64,000 nucleotides of DNA from Myxococcales bacterium (GCA_016794525.1 JAEUJY010000143.1:62001-126000), one strand, 5' to 3'. Positions 32,597 through 41,947 are shown, counted from the first letter of the stretch. Numbers and translations: made by a program. The notes: a model not told the origin generated them from the sequence alone.

Positions 32597-33547
32597 TCAC
32601 GCAGCGAGCAGCGCGTCGGCCAGCGCCGCGACGTGGGCCAGCAGGCGATCCTGCGCGTCGGCGGCGAGCGCGCGCCAGCCGTCGCCGAACGCGTGCTCGA
32701 GATCGATCGCGACGTCGAGCACGACCTCGTCGCGGATCGCCGCCGGGGCGGTGCCGACCTTCGAGCGCGCGCTGGCCAGCCGCGCCGGGTTGACCAGCCG
32801 CGCGGCCCACGCCGCCAGCACGTCGTAGCCGACCGCGCCCGGCTGCCACGCGGTCGACTCGTCGAACCGCGCCTCGTCCATCTCGGCGATCTTGCGCTTG
32901 ACGATCGGCCGCTGCGCCGGCGGCGCCCGCTCGTCGCGCTTGAGCACCAGGCCCTCGGCGAGGTTGCCGTCGATCGGCGGCAGCCCGAGCGCGGCGGGCA
33001 CGCGGGTCGGCGCGCGCACCGGCAGCGCCTCGAGGTCGACCAGCCGGCCGCGCCCGACCACCGGCGGCGTGGTCAGCCCGGCCGCGGCGGCCAGCCGCTC
33101 GACCTCGGCGAACGCCAGCAGCTCGCCGTCGTCGTCGTCGTCGCGCGCCACCAGCAGATCGAACGGCGCCCAGCGCAGGTCGGGCGCGTACCACACGCCG
33201 GTCTGGACCGGCTGCAGGCCCGGCACCGCGGGCACCGCCGGGTGCGGGTAGCCGCCGCCGAACAGCTCGCCGTAGCCGATCACCTGCGCGGCGCCCAGCG
33301 CGGCGGCGATCGCGCGGATCGCGGCGCCCAGCTCGGCGGCGATCAGCTGCCAGCCGAAGAACGGCTCGTCGTCGGCCAGCCACGCCTTGCGCTTGCCGAA
33401 CCAGGCGCGGTCGGCGACCGCCGCGACGACGAAGTTGGCGCCGTGGAGCTTCTCGGTCGCGACCCAGGTGCCGCCGCCGCCGCTGGTGACGCCGCGGGCC
33501 GACATCTTGAGGAACGGGCGGAAGCGCGGCGCGGTCATCGCGGTCAC
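32597..33547 (-). CDS. Rnl2-type RNA ligase family protein
   Basis: A 316-residue covalent nucleotidyltransferase. Motif I is ATEKLHGAN (the KxHGxN type of T4 Rnl2, nucleophile Lys at 33), motif III GYGELFGGGYPHP, motif IIIa WAPFDLL, motif IV AEGLVLKR and motif V VKRKIAEM. A helical C-terminal region follows. Such enzymes seal 3'-OH to 5'-phosphate RNA ends. The GTG start overlaps the stop of the HAD gene by GTGA; ATG at 33538 is an alternative. Coupling with a phosphatase suggests an end-healing and sealing pair, which is inference. Confidence 0.85.
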   Translation of the reverse strand: MTAMTAPRFRPFLKMSARGVTSGGGGTWVATEKLHGANFVVAAVADRAWFGKRKAWLADDEPFFGWQLIAAELGAAIRAIAAALGAAQVIGYGELFGGGYPHPAVPAVPGLQPVQTGVWYAPDLRWAPFDLLVARDDDDDGELLAFAEVERLAAAAGLTTPPVVGRGRLVDLEALPVRAPTRVPAALGLPPIDGNLAEGLVLKRDERAPPAQRPIVKRKIAEMDEARFDESTAWQPGAVGYDVLAAWAARLVNPARLASARSKVGTAPAAIRDEVVLDVAIDLEHAFGDGWRALAADAQDRLLAHVAALADALLAA

Positions 33548-34230
33548 ACCAGCGCGAGCAGCTCGGCCAGCGCGGCGATCTCGTGATCGATCAGCGCGCG
33601 ATCGGCGGCGGGCTTGCCGTGCGGGTTGAACCAGCAGGTGGCGATGCCGGCGGCGCGGCCGCCGCGCAGATCCGACGTCAGGCTGTCGCCGACCATCACC
33701 GCCGAGGCCCGCGGCGGGTCGGCGAGCTGCGCGAACGCGACGTCGAAGATCGCCGGCGCCGGCTTGGCCACGCCGACCTCCGACGACACGACGATCGCGT
33801 CGAAGTAGGCGTCGAGCTCGAGCCGGGCGATGCGCGCGCGCTGCACCTCCGACAGGCCGTTGGTGACCAGCCCGAGCGCGAGGTCGGCGCGCGCGGCCAG
33901 CGCCGCCAGCACCTCGCGCGCGCCGGGGTACAGCTCGCCGTGCTGGCCCATGCCGATCAGGAACGCGTCGGCCAGCACCTGCGGGTCGGCGTCGAGCGCG
34001 GCGGTCGCGACCAGCCGCTCCCAGCGCACCACCTTGATCGCCGCGGTCGGCAGCTCGCCGCGCTCGACCGCCGCCCACAGCCCGCGGTTGATCGCGTCGT
34101 AGGTCGGGAAGTAGCGGGCCGGCTCGTCGATGCCGACCGCGGCCAGGGCCTGCGCGAAGGCCAGCGCCTCCGAGGCGTCGGAGTCGAACAGCGTGTGATC
34201 GAGATCGAGCAGCAGCGTGGCGTACGGCAT
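33544..34230 (-). CDS. HAD-family phosphatase, YjjG-like
   Basis: A 228-residue haloacid-dehalogenase hydrolase. Motif I is LLLDLDHTLFD, motif II LVTNGL, the Lys of motif III is in GVAKPAPAIFD, and motif IV is VMVGDSLTSDL. The helical cap is of the C1 type seen in nucleotidases. YjjG relatives dephosphorylate pyrimidine mononucleotides. The longer start at 34245 only adds MRGPS. Its stop overlaps the RNA-ligase start, so both proteins should be made together; a role on RNA ends instead of free nucleotides is possible. Confidence 0.9.
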   Translation of the reverse strand: MPYATLLLDLDHTLFDSDASEALAFAQALAAVGIDEPARYFPTYDAINRGLWAAVERGELPTAAIKVVRWERLVATAALDADPQVLADAFLIGMGQHGELYPGAREVLAALAARADLALGLVTNGLSEVQRARIARLELDAYFDAIVVSSEVGVAKPAPAIFDVAFAQLADPPRASAVMVGDSLTSDLRGGRAAGIATCWFNPHGKPAADRALIDHEIAALAELLALV

Positions 34231-34269
34231 CGACGGCCCGCGCACTCTACCGCGCGCCGCGGGGGGCGC

Positions 34270-34731
34270 TCACTTGTGGATCTCGAACCACTTGGGCTCG
34301 ACGACCAGGTAGCCGTACGGGCCGGGCTGGCCGTAGGCCACGTGCCACGCCTGGAAGCCGCGGCCCTCGCCGCCGTCGAACCACGGCGTCGGGGGATAGG
34401 CCGCGGTGGCGGTGAGCCAGCCGGCGAGGTGCGCGGCGGCGGCGTCGAGCGTGGCGTCGGCGAACCACGGCTCGGCGTCGCGCAGCGGCCCCGGGAACCC
34501 GCCCAGCCGCGCGGCGATCGCGACGCGGTCGGGGCGCACGCGGAACCCGCTGAACACCGCGGCGCCGTCGCGCCACGCCCACGCGTGGTGGCTGCAGTCG
34601 ACGTGCAGCCGCAGCGCGGCGGTGAGCAGCGGCAGCGACGGCGCGGGCCCGTCGAGCGCGAACCGCGGCTCCCACGACGGCTGAGCGAACGGCGTCGGCA
34701 GCGCGGACGCTTCCTGGGGATCGTGGGTCAT
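34270..34731 (-). CDS. Hypothetical protein
   Basis: A 153-residue soluble protein with no recognised family. It is Trp/Phe-rich (HHAWAWRDGAAVFSGFRV, DAEPWFADATL, GRGFQAWHVAYG) and ends VEPKWFEIHK. The ATG at 34731 (MTHDPQEAS) was chosen over an upstream ATG that adds an Arg-rich leader. It is 39 bases upstream of the HAD gene on the same strand and may lead the HAD-ligase-hydrolase transcript. Confidence 0.7.
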   Translation of the reverse strand: MTHDPQEASALPTPFAQPSWEPRFALDGPAPSLPLLTAALRLHVDCSHHAWAWRDGAAVFSGFRVRPDRVAIAARLGGFPGPLRDAEPWFADATLDAAAAHLAGWLTATAAYPPTPWFDGGEGRGFQAWHVAYGQPGPYGYLVVEPKWFEIHK

Positions 34732-34818
34732 CGTCGGCGCGACCCTAGCACCGCGATCCCGGCCCGCGCGGGCCACGCGGCGGTGGCGCGCCCGCGGCGG
34801 CGCCGGTAGGCTCCCCGG

Positions 34819-35568
34819 ATGGGGCGCTCGCTCGCGATGTTCGCGTCGGTGTCGATCGCGTGCGCCGGCGCCGCGGCGCCATCGGCCACCGCGCCGGGGC
34901 CGACACCACCGCCGGCGGTGACGGTCGACGCGGGGCCATCGTCACCGCCGGTCGACGCGGCGCCGGCGATCGATGCGCCGCCGCCGATCGCCGCGGTCGC
35001 GACGTTCGCCAACCTGCTGACCGCCGGTCCGGCGTCGGCCGAGGACGTCGCGGCGGCGCTGGCCGGGCTCGCCGGGCCGATCGCGGCGTGCGCGCGCCAC
35101 GCCGCGGGCTCGGTTGCCGTCGAGGTCCGCGCGACGCTCACGCCGGCCGGCGTCACCGCGCTGGCGCCGCTCGGCCCGGTCGCGCCCGAACGCGCGGCGC
35201 TGGCCGGCTGCGTCGTCGACGCGGTGCCGATCGTCGCCGCCGCGCCCTCCGATGACCCGACGTTCGCCTACGCGGTGGTGGCGATCGATCGCGCCGATCA
35301 GCCGCCGGCGGCCCGGCCTGCGCTGCCCGACGTGCGCGTCGACTTCGAGACGGCGTGCAGCATGTTCGCGCGCTCGGGGGCGATGGACCGTCCGGTCGAG
35401 GAGCGCTGGGACGTCGCGCAGGCGTACTTCCGCGACCACGTCCGCCATCCGCTGCTGTACCGGATGGCGTGGGAGATCGCCAGCGCCGCGCCGCAGGTCC
35501 GGGCGCGCATCCCGGTGGACTACCGCAAGCGCGTCAAGCCGCGCCGCTGCGACGATCCGGGCTGGTGA
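34819..35568 (+). CDS. Secreted or lipid-anchored Ala/Pro-rich hypothetical protein
   Basis: A 249-residue protein. The start MGRSLAMFASVSIACAG gives a short signal with a possible lipobox (SIAC). A Pro/Ala/Asp linker to about residue 60 follows, then a globular part with AACARHAAGSVAVEVRATLTPAGVT, the kind of Cys-flanked module seen in myxobacterial TonB-like and AgmX-type proteins, and a C-terminal region RMAWEIASAAPQV. No catalytic motif. Monocistronic. Confidence 0.7.
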   Translation: MGRSLAMFASVSIACAGAAAPSATAPGPTPPPAVTVDAGPSSPPVDAAPAIDAPPPIAAVATFANLLTAGPASAEDVAAALAGLAGPIAACARHAAGSVAVEVRATLTPAGVTALAPLGPVAPERAALAGCVVDAVPIVAAAPSDDPTFAYAVVAIDRADQPPAARPALPDVRVDFETACSMFARSGAMDRPVEERWDVAQAYFRDHVRHPLLYRMAWEIASAAPQVRARIPVDYRKRVKPRRCDDPGW

Positions 35569-35637
35569 GGTCGGCCGCCGGGCCGATCGTGCGCGCCGGC
35601 GATTGGCAGCGCGGGCGGTCGGCGTCACGCTAGCCCG

Positions 35638-36513
35638 ATGTCCGAACCTGCGTTGCTGGTCACCGGCGCCGCTGGCCACCTGGGCCGCCGCGTCCTCGAG
35701 ATCCTGCTCGACGTGCCGGGCGAGCGCACGCTGATCGCGACCACCCGGCAGCCGGCCAGGCTGGCCGACCTCGCGGCCCGCGGCGTCGACGTGCGCCCCG
35801 CCGACTTCGACGACGAGGCCGGGCTGGCCGCGGCGTTCGCGGGCGCCGGGCGCGCGCTGTTGATCAGCACCGACGCGGTCGACGCGCCCGGGCGGCGGGC
35901 GGCGCAGCACGCCGCCGCGATCCGCGCCCTCGCGGCGGTCGGCGTGCAGCACGTCGTCTACACCTCGATGGTCGACGCGCCCACGGTCGGCGCGGTCGCC
36001 GCCGATCACCGCGCCACCGAGGGGGCGCTGCAGGACACGGCGCTGGACTTCACCGTGCTGCGCAACAACCTGTACGCCGAGCTGGCGCTGGCGGCGGTGC
36101 CGGCGGCGATCGCGACCGGCGAGCTGGTCGACGCGCGCGGCGCTGGTGCGGTGGCGTGGATCTCGCGCGACGACTGCGCGCGGGTCGCGGCGGCGATGCT
36201 GCTCGAGGCCGCGCTGGGGCGTCGGCTGGTCCACGTCGCCGGGCCGGCCGCGGTCACCAGCGCCGAGCTGGCCGCGCTGATCGCCGAGCTCAGCGGCAAG
36301 CCGGTGGTGCACCGCGCGGTCACCGTCGACGAGCGCGTCGCCGGCCTGGTGGCCGCGGGCCTCCCCGAGGCGGCGGCGCGGACCTACGCCGCCTTCGACG
36401 CGGCGATCGCCGCCGGCGAGCTGGCCAAGCCGTCGACCGCGGTCGAGCGTCTCACCGGCACCGCGGCGCGGCCGCTGCGCGAGCTGATCGCCGCGCAGCT
36501 GGCGACGGCGTAG
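35638..36513 (+). CDS. NmrA-like NAD(P)-dependent reductase or quinone reductase
   Basis: A 291-residue atypical short-chain dehydrogenase. The dinucleotide loop is [16 protein letters not shown], close to the GATGxxG type of QOR2/Ytf[11 protein letters not shown] and [11 protein letters not shown] match the NmrA family, and the catalytic Tyr-Lys pair of classical SDRs is absent. It probably senses or reduces quinones. The glyoxalase gene follows after 41 bases. Confidence 0.88.
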   Translation: MSEPALLVTGAAGHLGRRVLEILLDVPGERTLIATTRQPARLADLAARGVDVRPADFDDEAGLAAAFAGAGRALLISTDAVDAPGRRAAQHAAAIRALAAVGVQHVVYTSMVDAPTVGAVAADHRATEGALQDTALDFTVLRNNLYAELALAAVPAAIATGELVDARGAGAVAWISRDDCARVAAAMLLEAALGRRLVHVAGPAAVTSAELAALIAELSGKPVVHRAVTVDERVAGLVAAGLPEAAARTYAAFDAAIAAGELAKPSTAVERLTGTAARPLRELIAAQLATA

Positions 36514-36554
36514 CGACCGCGTCGCGCCCGCGCCGCGGCGTGCTACGAGGGCGC

Positions 36555-36974
36555 ATGCGCTACTTGCACACGATGGTCCGCGTCCGCGATCTCCCGGCGG
36601 CGCTGCGGTTCTTCTGCGATGGCCTGGGGCTGCGCGAGCTGCGCCGCCGCGATCACGAGGCCGGGCGCTTCACGCTGGTGTTCCTGGGCACCGAGGCCGA
36701 CGGCCCGGAGCTCGAGCTGACCCACAACTGGGACCACGACGCGCCGTACACCGTCGGCCGCAACTTCGGCCACGTCGCCTACGAGGTCGACGACATCTAC
36801 GCCGCGTGCCAGCGCTTCGTCGACGCCGGCTACGCGATCAGCCGCCCGCCGCGCGACGGGCGGATGGCGTTCGTGCGGTCGCCCGATCTGGTGTCGGTCG
36901 AGCTGTTGCAGCGCGGCGCGGCGCTGGCGCCGGCCGAGCCGTGGGCGTCGATGCCCAACGTCGGCGAGTGGTGA
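36555..36974 (+). CDS. gloA: Glyoxalase I-like protein
   Basis: A 139-residue lactoylglutathione-lyase-type VOC protein. Metal ligands fit His5 (YLHTMVRV), Glu in LELTHNW, His in NFGHVAYEV and Glu in SVELLQ, as in bacterial GloA. It would isomerise the hemithioacetal of methylglyoxal and a thiol. The length is standard. Its stop lies 3 bases from that of the convergent SRPBCC gene. Confidence 0.9.
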   Translation: MRYLHTMVRVRDLPAALRFFCDGLGLRELRRRDHEAGRFTLVFLGTEADGPELELTHNWDHDAPYTVGRNFGHVAYEVDDIYAACQRFVDAGYAISRPPRDGRMAFVRSPDLVSVELLQRGAALAPAEPWASMPNVGEW

Positions 36975-36977
36975 CCG

Positions 36978-37451
36978 CTAGGGCGCGGCGGGGCCGGCGG
37001 GCGCGGCGTCGCGCCCGGCCTCGAGCACGCGGGTCAGCGAGTCGAGCGCGGTGCGCAGCTGGCGCCGCGCGGTGCGCCACACCACCGGCATCAGCCGCTT
37101 GATCAGCCCCTGGGCGTGCAGCTCGACCCGCACGTCGAGCTGGCAGCCGTCGGCGGTCGGGGTGATCGCCCAGTCGACGCGGGTGCCGGCGAGATCGCCG
37201 TCGATCGCGACGTCGGTCCACCGCCGCGCCGTCTCGTCCATCGCGACGATCTCCAGCGTGAACCGCTCCTCGGCCAGCGGCGTCCGCCGCAGCTTGTGGA
37301 CGCGCGTGCCGACCACCGCCGGCCCCGGCGGCTCGGAGCGCGCCTCGAGGACGAAGTCCTCCCACGCCGCCTGGTTGTCGTAGACGCGCAGGTACGCGAA
37401 GACCTCGTCGGCGGACCGACGGATGTTCACGCTGCGGTGGGTCTCACGCAT
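36978..37451 (-). CDS. SRPBCC/polyketide-cyclase-like protein
   Basis: A 157-residue START-fold protein. The start MRETHRSVNIRRSADEVFAYL is the classic first strand and helix of the family, and VDWAITPTADGCQLDVRVELHAQG forms the late strands. A longer in-frame start at 37565 would add a non-homologous leader over the GFA gene. The ligand is unknown. It is divergent from the GFA gene. Confidence 0.85.
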   Translation of the reverse strand: MRETHRSVNIRRSADEVFAYLRVYDNQAAWEDFVLEARSEPPGPAVVGTRVHKLRRTPLAEERFTLEIVAMDETARRWTDVAIDGDLAGTRVDWAITPTADGCQLDVRVELHAQGLIKRLMPVVWRTARRQLRTALDSLTRVLEAGRDAAPAGPAAP

Positions 37452-37551
37452 GGCGGTCGCGCGAGCATACCCGACTGCGGCGCCGCGCCAGGCGATCGGC
37501 GCGCGGTCTTGGTGATCGCGCGGCGCGCGCGATCGGGTAGGTTCGGGCGCG

Positions 37552-37950
37552 ATGCTCGATGGCACCTGTCACTGTGGCCGCGTCGGTTGGCGCTTCGATG
37601 GACTCCCCGAGTCGACCACCGCCTGCAACTGCACGCTGTGCCGGCGCTACGGGACGCTGTGGGCCTACGACTACGAGGGCGAGCGGATCTCGATCCGCGG
37701 GCCGGTGGCGCGGTACGTGCGCGCCGACATGCCGGCGTCGCTCGAGATCCAGTTCTGCCCGAGCTGCGCCGGCGTGGTGTGCTGGCGCGGGCTGGAGGTC
37801 GACGCCGACGGCCGGCGCCGCATCGCGGTGAACCTGCGGCTGACCGAGCCGGCGGCGATCGCCCACCTGCCGATCGATCACTTCGACGGCCTGGTGGCGT
37901 TCGACGATCTGCCGCGCGACGGCCGCTGCGTGGCCGATCTCTGGTTCTGA
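37552..37950 (+). CDS. GFA-family zinc protein
   Basis: A 132-residue protein of the glutathione-dependent formaldehyde-activating family. Zinc-binding Cys pairs are in CHCGRVGW, CNCTLCRR and FCPSCAGVVCW. The family was named for a weak formaldehyde-glutathione condensing activity; most members are uncharacterised. It lies near the glyoxalase and NmrA genes, which could suit a small detoxification cluster, although strands differ. Confidence 0.9.
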   Translation: MLDGTCHCGRVGWRFDGLPESTTACNCTLCRRYGTLWAYDYEGERISIRGPVARYVRADMPASLEIQFCPSCAGVVCWRGLEVDADGRRRIAVNLRLTEPAAIAHLPIDHFDGLVAFDDLPRDGRCVADLWF

Positions 37951-37961
37951 GCCGCGCGGCG

Positions 37962-38792
37962 CTAGCGAGCGGTCGCCACGCTCGGGCGCGGCGGGGCGAC
38001 GGCCCGGGCGACCAGCGCCTCGGCGGCGGCCGCGCACAGCGCGCGGACCGGGTAGACCTCTTGCTCGACGCCGTCGACGCGCCGCAACCGCGAGTGGGCA
38101 TCGGCGGTCGCGACCGCGCGCACGTCGGGCAGCGCGGCCGGCGAGCCCACGCGCGCGATCGCCGCGCAGGCGCGCGCGCGCAGCGTCGGGTCGGGGTGCG
38201 TCAACAGGCGGCGCGCGAGCGGTTCGCCCTCGGCCAGGTCGAACGCGACGAAGTACTCGAGCAGCGTGGCCTGCACGTACGGGTCGTGCTGGGCCAGCGC
38301 GAGCGTGGCGAGCGGCCGGGCGAACTCGCGGTGGCCCGCGCGCACCAGCCAGCGGGTGGTCTCGCGCACCGAGCGATACGGCTCGTGCGGGCAGTAGGCG
38401 ATCGACGCGCCGAGCGGGCGCAGGTCGCGCGCGGCCAGCCACGCCGCGAAGGCGGCCTTGAGCGGGACGCCGTCGCGCGCGAGGCGCGCGAGGTGCGAGC
38501 CGTCGGCGGTCGCGCAGGCGCGATCGTCGCCGCAGGTGGGGCCGATCATCGAGCCGGCGAACACCAGCTCGGGATCCTGACAGGTGAGCGCCCGGTCGAC
38601 GAAGGCGCGCGCGCTACGCCAGTAGGTCGCGCGGCTGACCTGGCGCGCGTCGAAGTCGCGCCAGGCGACGGCCAGCCGCGCGCACGGGGTGCGGGCGTCG
38701 AACCCGGGCGGCGTCGACCGCCGCGGCGGCGGGTGCGCGCACGCCGTCGCGGCCAGCGCGACCGCGAGCAAGGGCAGCGAGGAGGACCTCAT
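37962..38792 (-). CDS. HEAT-like repeat lipoprotein
   Basis: A 276-residue envelope protein. MRSSSLPLLAVALAATACAH gives a lipobox (ATAC). Cys-rich first half (CQDPEL, GPTCGDDRACATAD), then HEAT-like helices in RRLLTHPDPTLRARACAAIARVG, LPDVRAVATAD and CAAAAEALVARA. It probably acts as a periplasmic or outer-membrane scaffold. Stand-alone gene. Confidence 0.8.
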   Translation of the reverse strand: MRSSSLPLLAVALAATACAHPPPRRSTPPGFDARTPCARLAVAWRDFDARQVSRATYWRSARAFVDRALTCQDPELVFAGSMIGPTCGDDRACATADGSHLARLARDGVPLKAAFAAWLAARDLRPLGASIAYCPHEPYRSVRETTRWLVRAGHREFARPLATLALAQHDPYVQATLLEYFVAFDLAEGEPLARRLLTHPDPTLRARACAAIARVGSPAALPDVRAVATADAHSRLRRVDGVEQEVYPVRALCAAAAEALVARAVAPPRPSVATAR

Positions 38793-38891
38793 GGCGGGCG
38801 ACCGCTTCGCGGGCGGTCATCGATCGAGTCGACCGCGGCCGGCGAAGTTCGAGGGGCCAAGCCGACGGGGCGGCGTGCTAGATCGCCGCAC

Positions 38892-39383
38892 ATGCGCATC
38901 GCTCTCGCCCTCGGGTTCGCTCTCTTCGCCGGCTCGTGCGCGGGCCGCACCGCGCCGGCCGCGCAGCCCGCCCCGACGCCCGCGACGGGCTACGACGCGG
39001 CGCTGGCCGAGCGGCTGGGCGCCGACGAGCTCGGCATGAAGGCGTACGTGGTCGCGTTCCTCAAGCCCGGCCCCAACCGCGACCAGCCGCCCGACGAGGC
39101 CAAGGCGCTGATGGCCGGCCACCTGGCCAACATCGAGCGGATGGCCAACGAGGGCTCGCTGGTGCTCGCCGGGCCGTTCCTCGACGACGGCCCGTACGCC
39201 GGCATCTACGTGTTCGCGGTCAAGACCGTCGAGGAGGCCGCGGCGCTGACCGCGACCGACCCGGCGATCAAGGCCGGCCGCCTGGAGATGGAGCTGCACC
39301 CCTGGTACGGCTCGGCGGCGCTCGTCGAGCTGACGCCGTTGCATCGCCGGATCCAGCGCACCTCGCTCACCGACGCGAAGTGA
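38892..39383 (+). CDS. YciI-like lipoprotein
   Basis: A 163-residue protein with a lipoprotein signal (LALGFALFAGSCAG) followed by a YciI-like domain at about 45-140: KAYVVAFLKPGPNR, AGHLANIERMANEGSLVLAGPF and VFAVKTVEEAAALTATDPAIKAG. YciI proteins are small dimeric ferredoxin-fold proteins of the dimeric alpha/beta barrel group; export of one is unusual. The metal- or acid-binding His is in GHLANI. Confidence 0.85.
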   Translation: MRIALALGFALFAGSCAGRTAPAAQPAPTPATGYDAALAERLGADELGMKAYVVAFLKPGPNRDQPPDEAKALMAGHLANIERMANEGSLVLAGPFLDDGPYAGIYVFAVKTVEEAAALTATDPAIKAGRLEMELHPWYGSAALVELTPLHRRIQRTSLTDAK

Positions 39384-39417
39384 ACCAACGCGCGCCGCGT
39401 GCCATGATGACGGCGCG

Positions 39418-40290
39418 GTGGGCGCGTTCTCGACCCTGTGTGCGTTCGACCTGGCGCGGTACCGCGCGACGGTCGTGCCGGCGGTGCGCACGCTGCTGGC
39501 GACCGGGCACCGCGACGCCGCGCTCGCCGCGGGCTTCGACGCCACCCTCGCGCGGCACCGGCGCAGCGAGGCCGCGCACGCCGACCACTACCAGCGGCAC
39601 CCGAAGCTGTCGCTCGAGCTCGAAGGGCTGGCCGCGGGGCTCGGCATCGAGCTCGCCGCGGTCTGCGCCTTCCTGGACGACGATCTCGCCGTGCGCGAGG
39701 CGCCGCCGGGCGGGTGGCTCGACGTCCACGCGCGCATCGACGGTGCGTGCGCCGCGGCGGGCTGCGCCGTGCGGGCGCGCTGCCCGATGCACCGCGACCA
39801 GCGCGGCCCGGCGAAGGCCGAGCAGTTCGGCGGGCTGATCAAGGACGCGGCGTTCGCCTGCTGCGTCGACGCGCCGCCGGTGGTCGAGCTCGGTCGTCAC
39901 GCGACGCTGGCGTCGTTCAGCGTCTGGTACGGGCTCGAGCGCGGCGTCGATCCGTGGGGCACCGAGGTGCTCGAGCGCGCGTACCGCCAGGGCGACGACC
40001 CGCTGGCGCGGCTGCTGGTCGCGCTGTCCCGCCGCGGCGCCGGCTGGGGCTGGGGCGACGGCGGCTTCGGCGAAGGGCTGCTGGGCTGGCTCGCTCCCGA
40101 GGAGGCCGCCGCGCTCGCAGCCGGCCTGGCGGCCTACGACCTGACGCCGACTGCGGCGGTGCCGGCCGGGCTGAGCGAGCACGACGCCGAGGTCGAGCTA
40201 CCCGCGGCGCGCGCGCGGATGGCGAAGCTCCGGGACATGGCTGCCGCGTGCGCCGCGCGCGGCCTGGGCGTGCTGATGCGGAGGGACTGA
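39418..40290 (+). CDS. Hypothetical protein
   Basis: A 290-residue soluble protein starting at GTG (ATGs just upstream are out of frame). No family recognised. The N-terminal half is helical with Arg/His/Ala (RHRRSEAAHADHYQRHPK). A central cluster of Cys/His (GACAAAGCAVRARCPMHRDQRG and FACCVDAPP) could bind zinc or a cluster. The C-terminus is again helical. 50 bases before an M15 peptidase gene on the same strand. Confidence 0.7.
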   Translation: MGAFSTLCAFDLARYRATVVPAVRTLLATGHRDAALAAGFDATLARHRRSEAAHADHYQRHPKLSLELEGLAAGLGIELAAVCAFLDDDLAVREAPPGGWLDVHARIDGACAAAGCAVRARCPMHRDQRGPAKAEQFGGLIKDAAFACCVDAPPVVELGRHATLASFSVWYGLERGVDPWGTEVLERAYRQGDDPLARLLVALSRRGAGWGWGDGGFGEGLLGWLAPEEAAALAAGLAAYDLTPTAAVPAGLSEHDAEVELPAARARMAKLRDMAAACAARGLGVLMRRD

Positions 40291-40340
40291 CACCCATGAC
40301 GCGCAACCAAGGCTGGTCGGCGGGTGTCCTTCGGAGGACG

Positions 40341-41066
40341 ATGACGTCGATGCGCCCGACGCCCACGGTCCTGGTGCTCGCGACGCTGGTGGTGCGCGGG
40401 ATCGCCGCGCCGGCCGTAGCGTGGGCCGATGACGACGTCGGCGCGGCCGCGCTGTCGGTCGACGAGGTCGCGCGGACGCAGTGCTCCGCGGCGGCGGTGC
40501 GGCCGCTGTCGGATCAGCTGCTGGCCGAGGTGGCCTGTCTGCGCCCCGGCGTGCTGGCGCCGATCGACGACATCCCCGGCGTCGAGCTCGGGATCAACGC
40601 GGCGCCGCTGCTCGACGCGGCGGCCGCGCGGGCGCTGCGCGCCGCCGCCGACGGGTCGCCGCTGTGGATCTACTCGACCACGCGCACGCTCGCGCAGCAG
40701 TACGTCTACCACCACTGGTATCGACACCGGCGCTGCCCGTCGGTGGTGACGCTGGCCGCGCCGCCGGGGCGCTCGAACCACGAGTCGGGGCTCGCGATCG
40801 ACGTGCCCGAGTACGCGGCGTGGAAGGCGCGGCTCGGCGCCGCCGGGTTCCGCTGGCTGGGACGCCGCGATCGGGTGCACTTCGACTACCGCGGCCGCGG
40901 CGCCGTCGATCTCCGGCGGCTCAGCGTGCGCGCGTTCCAGCGGCTGTGGAACCGCAACCACCCCGACGATCGGATCCGCGAGCACGGCCGCTGGGACACC
41001 GCGACCGCGCGGCGGCTCGCGCGCGCGCCGGCCGACGGCTTCGCGCAGGGGCCGACGTGTCGCTAG
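40341..41066 (+). CDS. Exported M15-type D-alanyl-D-alanine carboxypeptidase-like protein
   Basis: A 241-residue zinc peptidase with a Sec signal (LATLVVRGIAAPAVAWA). The M15 core shows SNHESGLAIDV (zinc His and Asp) and HFDYRG (catalytic/zinc His), plus IYSTTRTLAQQYVYHHWY. The C-terminus reads RRLSVRAFQRLWNRNHPDD, like a peptidoglycan-binding helix bundle. It should trim peptidoglycan stem peptides. ggagg at 40333-40337 precedes the chosen ATG closely; ATG at 40350 and 40296 are alternatives. Confidence 0.88.
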   Translation: MTSMRPTPTVLVLATLVVRGIAAPAVAWADDDVGAAALSVDEVARTQCSAAAVRPLSDQLLAEVACLRPGVLAPIDDIPGVELGINAAPLLDAAAARALRAAADGSPLWIYSTTRTLAQQYVYHHWYRHRRCPSVVTLAAPPGRSNHESGLAIDVPEYAAWKARLGAAGFRWLGRRDRVHFDYRGRGAVDLRRLSVRAFQRLWNRNHPDDRIREHGRWDTATARRLARAPADGFAQGPTCR

Positions 41067-41947
41067 CGCTGGGCCGTCCGGTCACAGCCGCGCTGCTCGC
41101 GGGGCTGTGCGTCGCGTGCGGCGCCGGGGCCGCGGCGCCGGCGCTGCCCCCCGCGGCGCCGTCGCGCGAGGCGGCGGCACCCACGGCCGCGGTCGACCCC
41201 GTCGATCCGTCGATCCCGCCGGCGGCAGCAGCGGCGGTGGCCGACGCGATGACCCTCGGGGGCCGCCTGTTCGATCAGGATCGCGCGTCTGCCGCCGCCA
41301 CCGACGCTGCGCTCGCCGGCGGCATGCCGCCGACCGCGCAGGGGTGGATCACCCGCCGCACCGCCCACGGCTGGCGGGTCGACTTCTACGGCCCGGTCGA
41401 TGGCCAGCCGGCGTCGCTGGTCACCGTGCCCGTCGACGACGCCGGTGTGGCCGGCGCGCCGGTGCGGCACACGCCGCCCGCGACGCTCGACGAGGAAGGA
41501 CGGGCGATGGTCGGCGCACGGGTGGCCGCGATCGCGGCGTTCACGCCGATCTGCGGTGGCCCGTACAACGTCGACGTCGTCCCGGGCGGGCTCGTCGGTG
41601 CGCCCGGGTGGCTCGTCTACTTCTCGCCGGGCACGACTGATCCCGACGCGGCGGTGCTGGCCGGCTACGTGCGGATCGCGGTGGCCGTCGGCGCCGCCGG
41701 CCCGGTCGTGACCGACGTCGCGCCGCTGTCGAAGACGTGCGTGATCGTGGGCGGACCCGCCGCGCCGCCGCCGTCCGCGAAGGTCGCGGCGCTCGTGGTC
41801 ACCCACTTCGTGACGCCGACGGCGACCGAGGCCCACGTGTTCGCGTCGCTGCGGTATCGCCAGCCGGTGATGGTGATGGTCGATGGCGGGGTGTTCACCG
41901 TCGACGATGGCCGGGTCACCTGGGGGGCGGCCGCCGCCGCGCCGTGA
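41057..41947 (+). CDS. Lipoprotein of unknown function
   Basis: A 296-residue envelope protein starting at GTG within the last codons of the M15 gene. Signal LLAGLCVACGAG gives a lipobox, then an Ala/Pro linker. The globular part has two repeats of mixed beta character (GWRVDFYGPVDGQPASLVT, GWLVYFSPGTTDPDAAVLAGY) and a Cys pair (FTPICGGPYN, SKTCVIVGG). Coupled to the peptidase gene, so a cell-wall role is possible. Confidence 0.75.
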   Translation: MSLALGRPVTAALLAGLCVACGAGAAAPALPPAAPSREAAAPTAAVDPVDPSIPPAAAAAVADAMTLGGRLFDQDRASAAATDAALAGGMPPTAQGWITRRTAHGWRVDFYGPVDGQPASLVTVPVDDAGVAGAPVRHTPPATLDEEGRAMVGARVAAIAAFTPICGGPYNVDVVPGGLVGAPGWLVYFSPGTTDPDAAVLAGYVRIAVAVGAAGPVVTDVAPLSKTCVIVGGPAAPPPSAKVAALVVTHFVTPTATEAHVFASLRYRQPVMVMVDGGVFTVDDGRVTWGAAAAAP

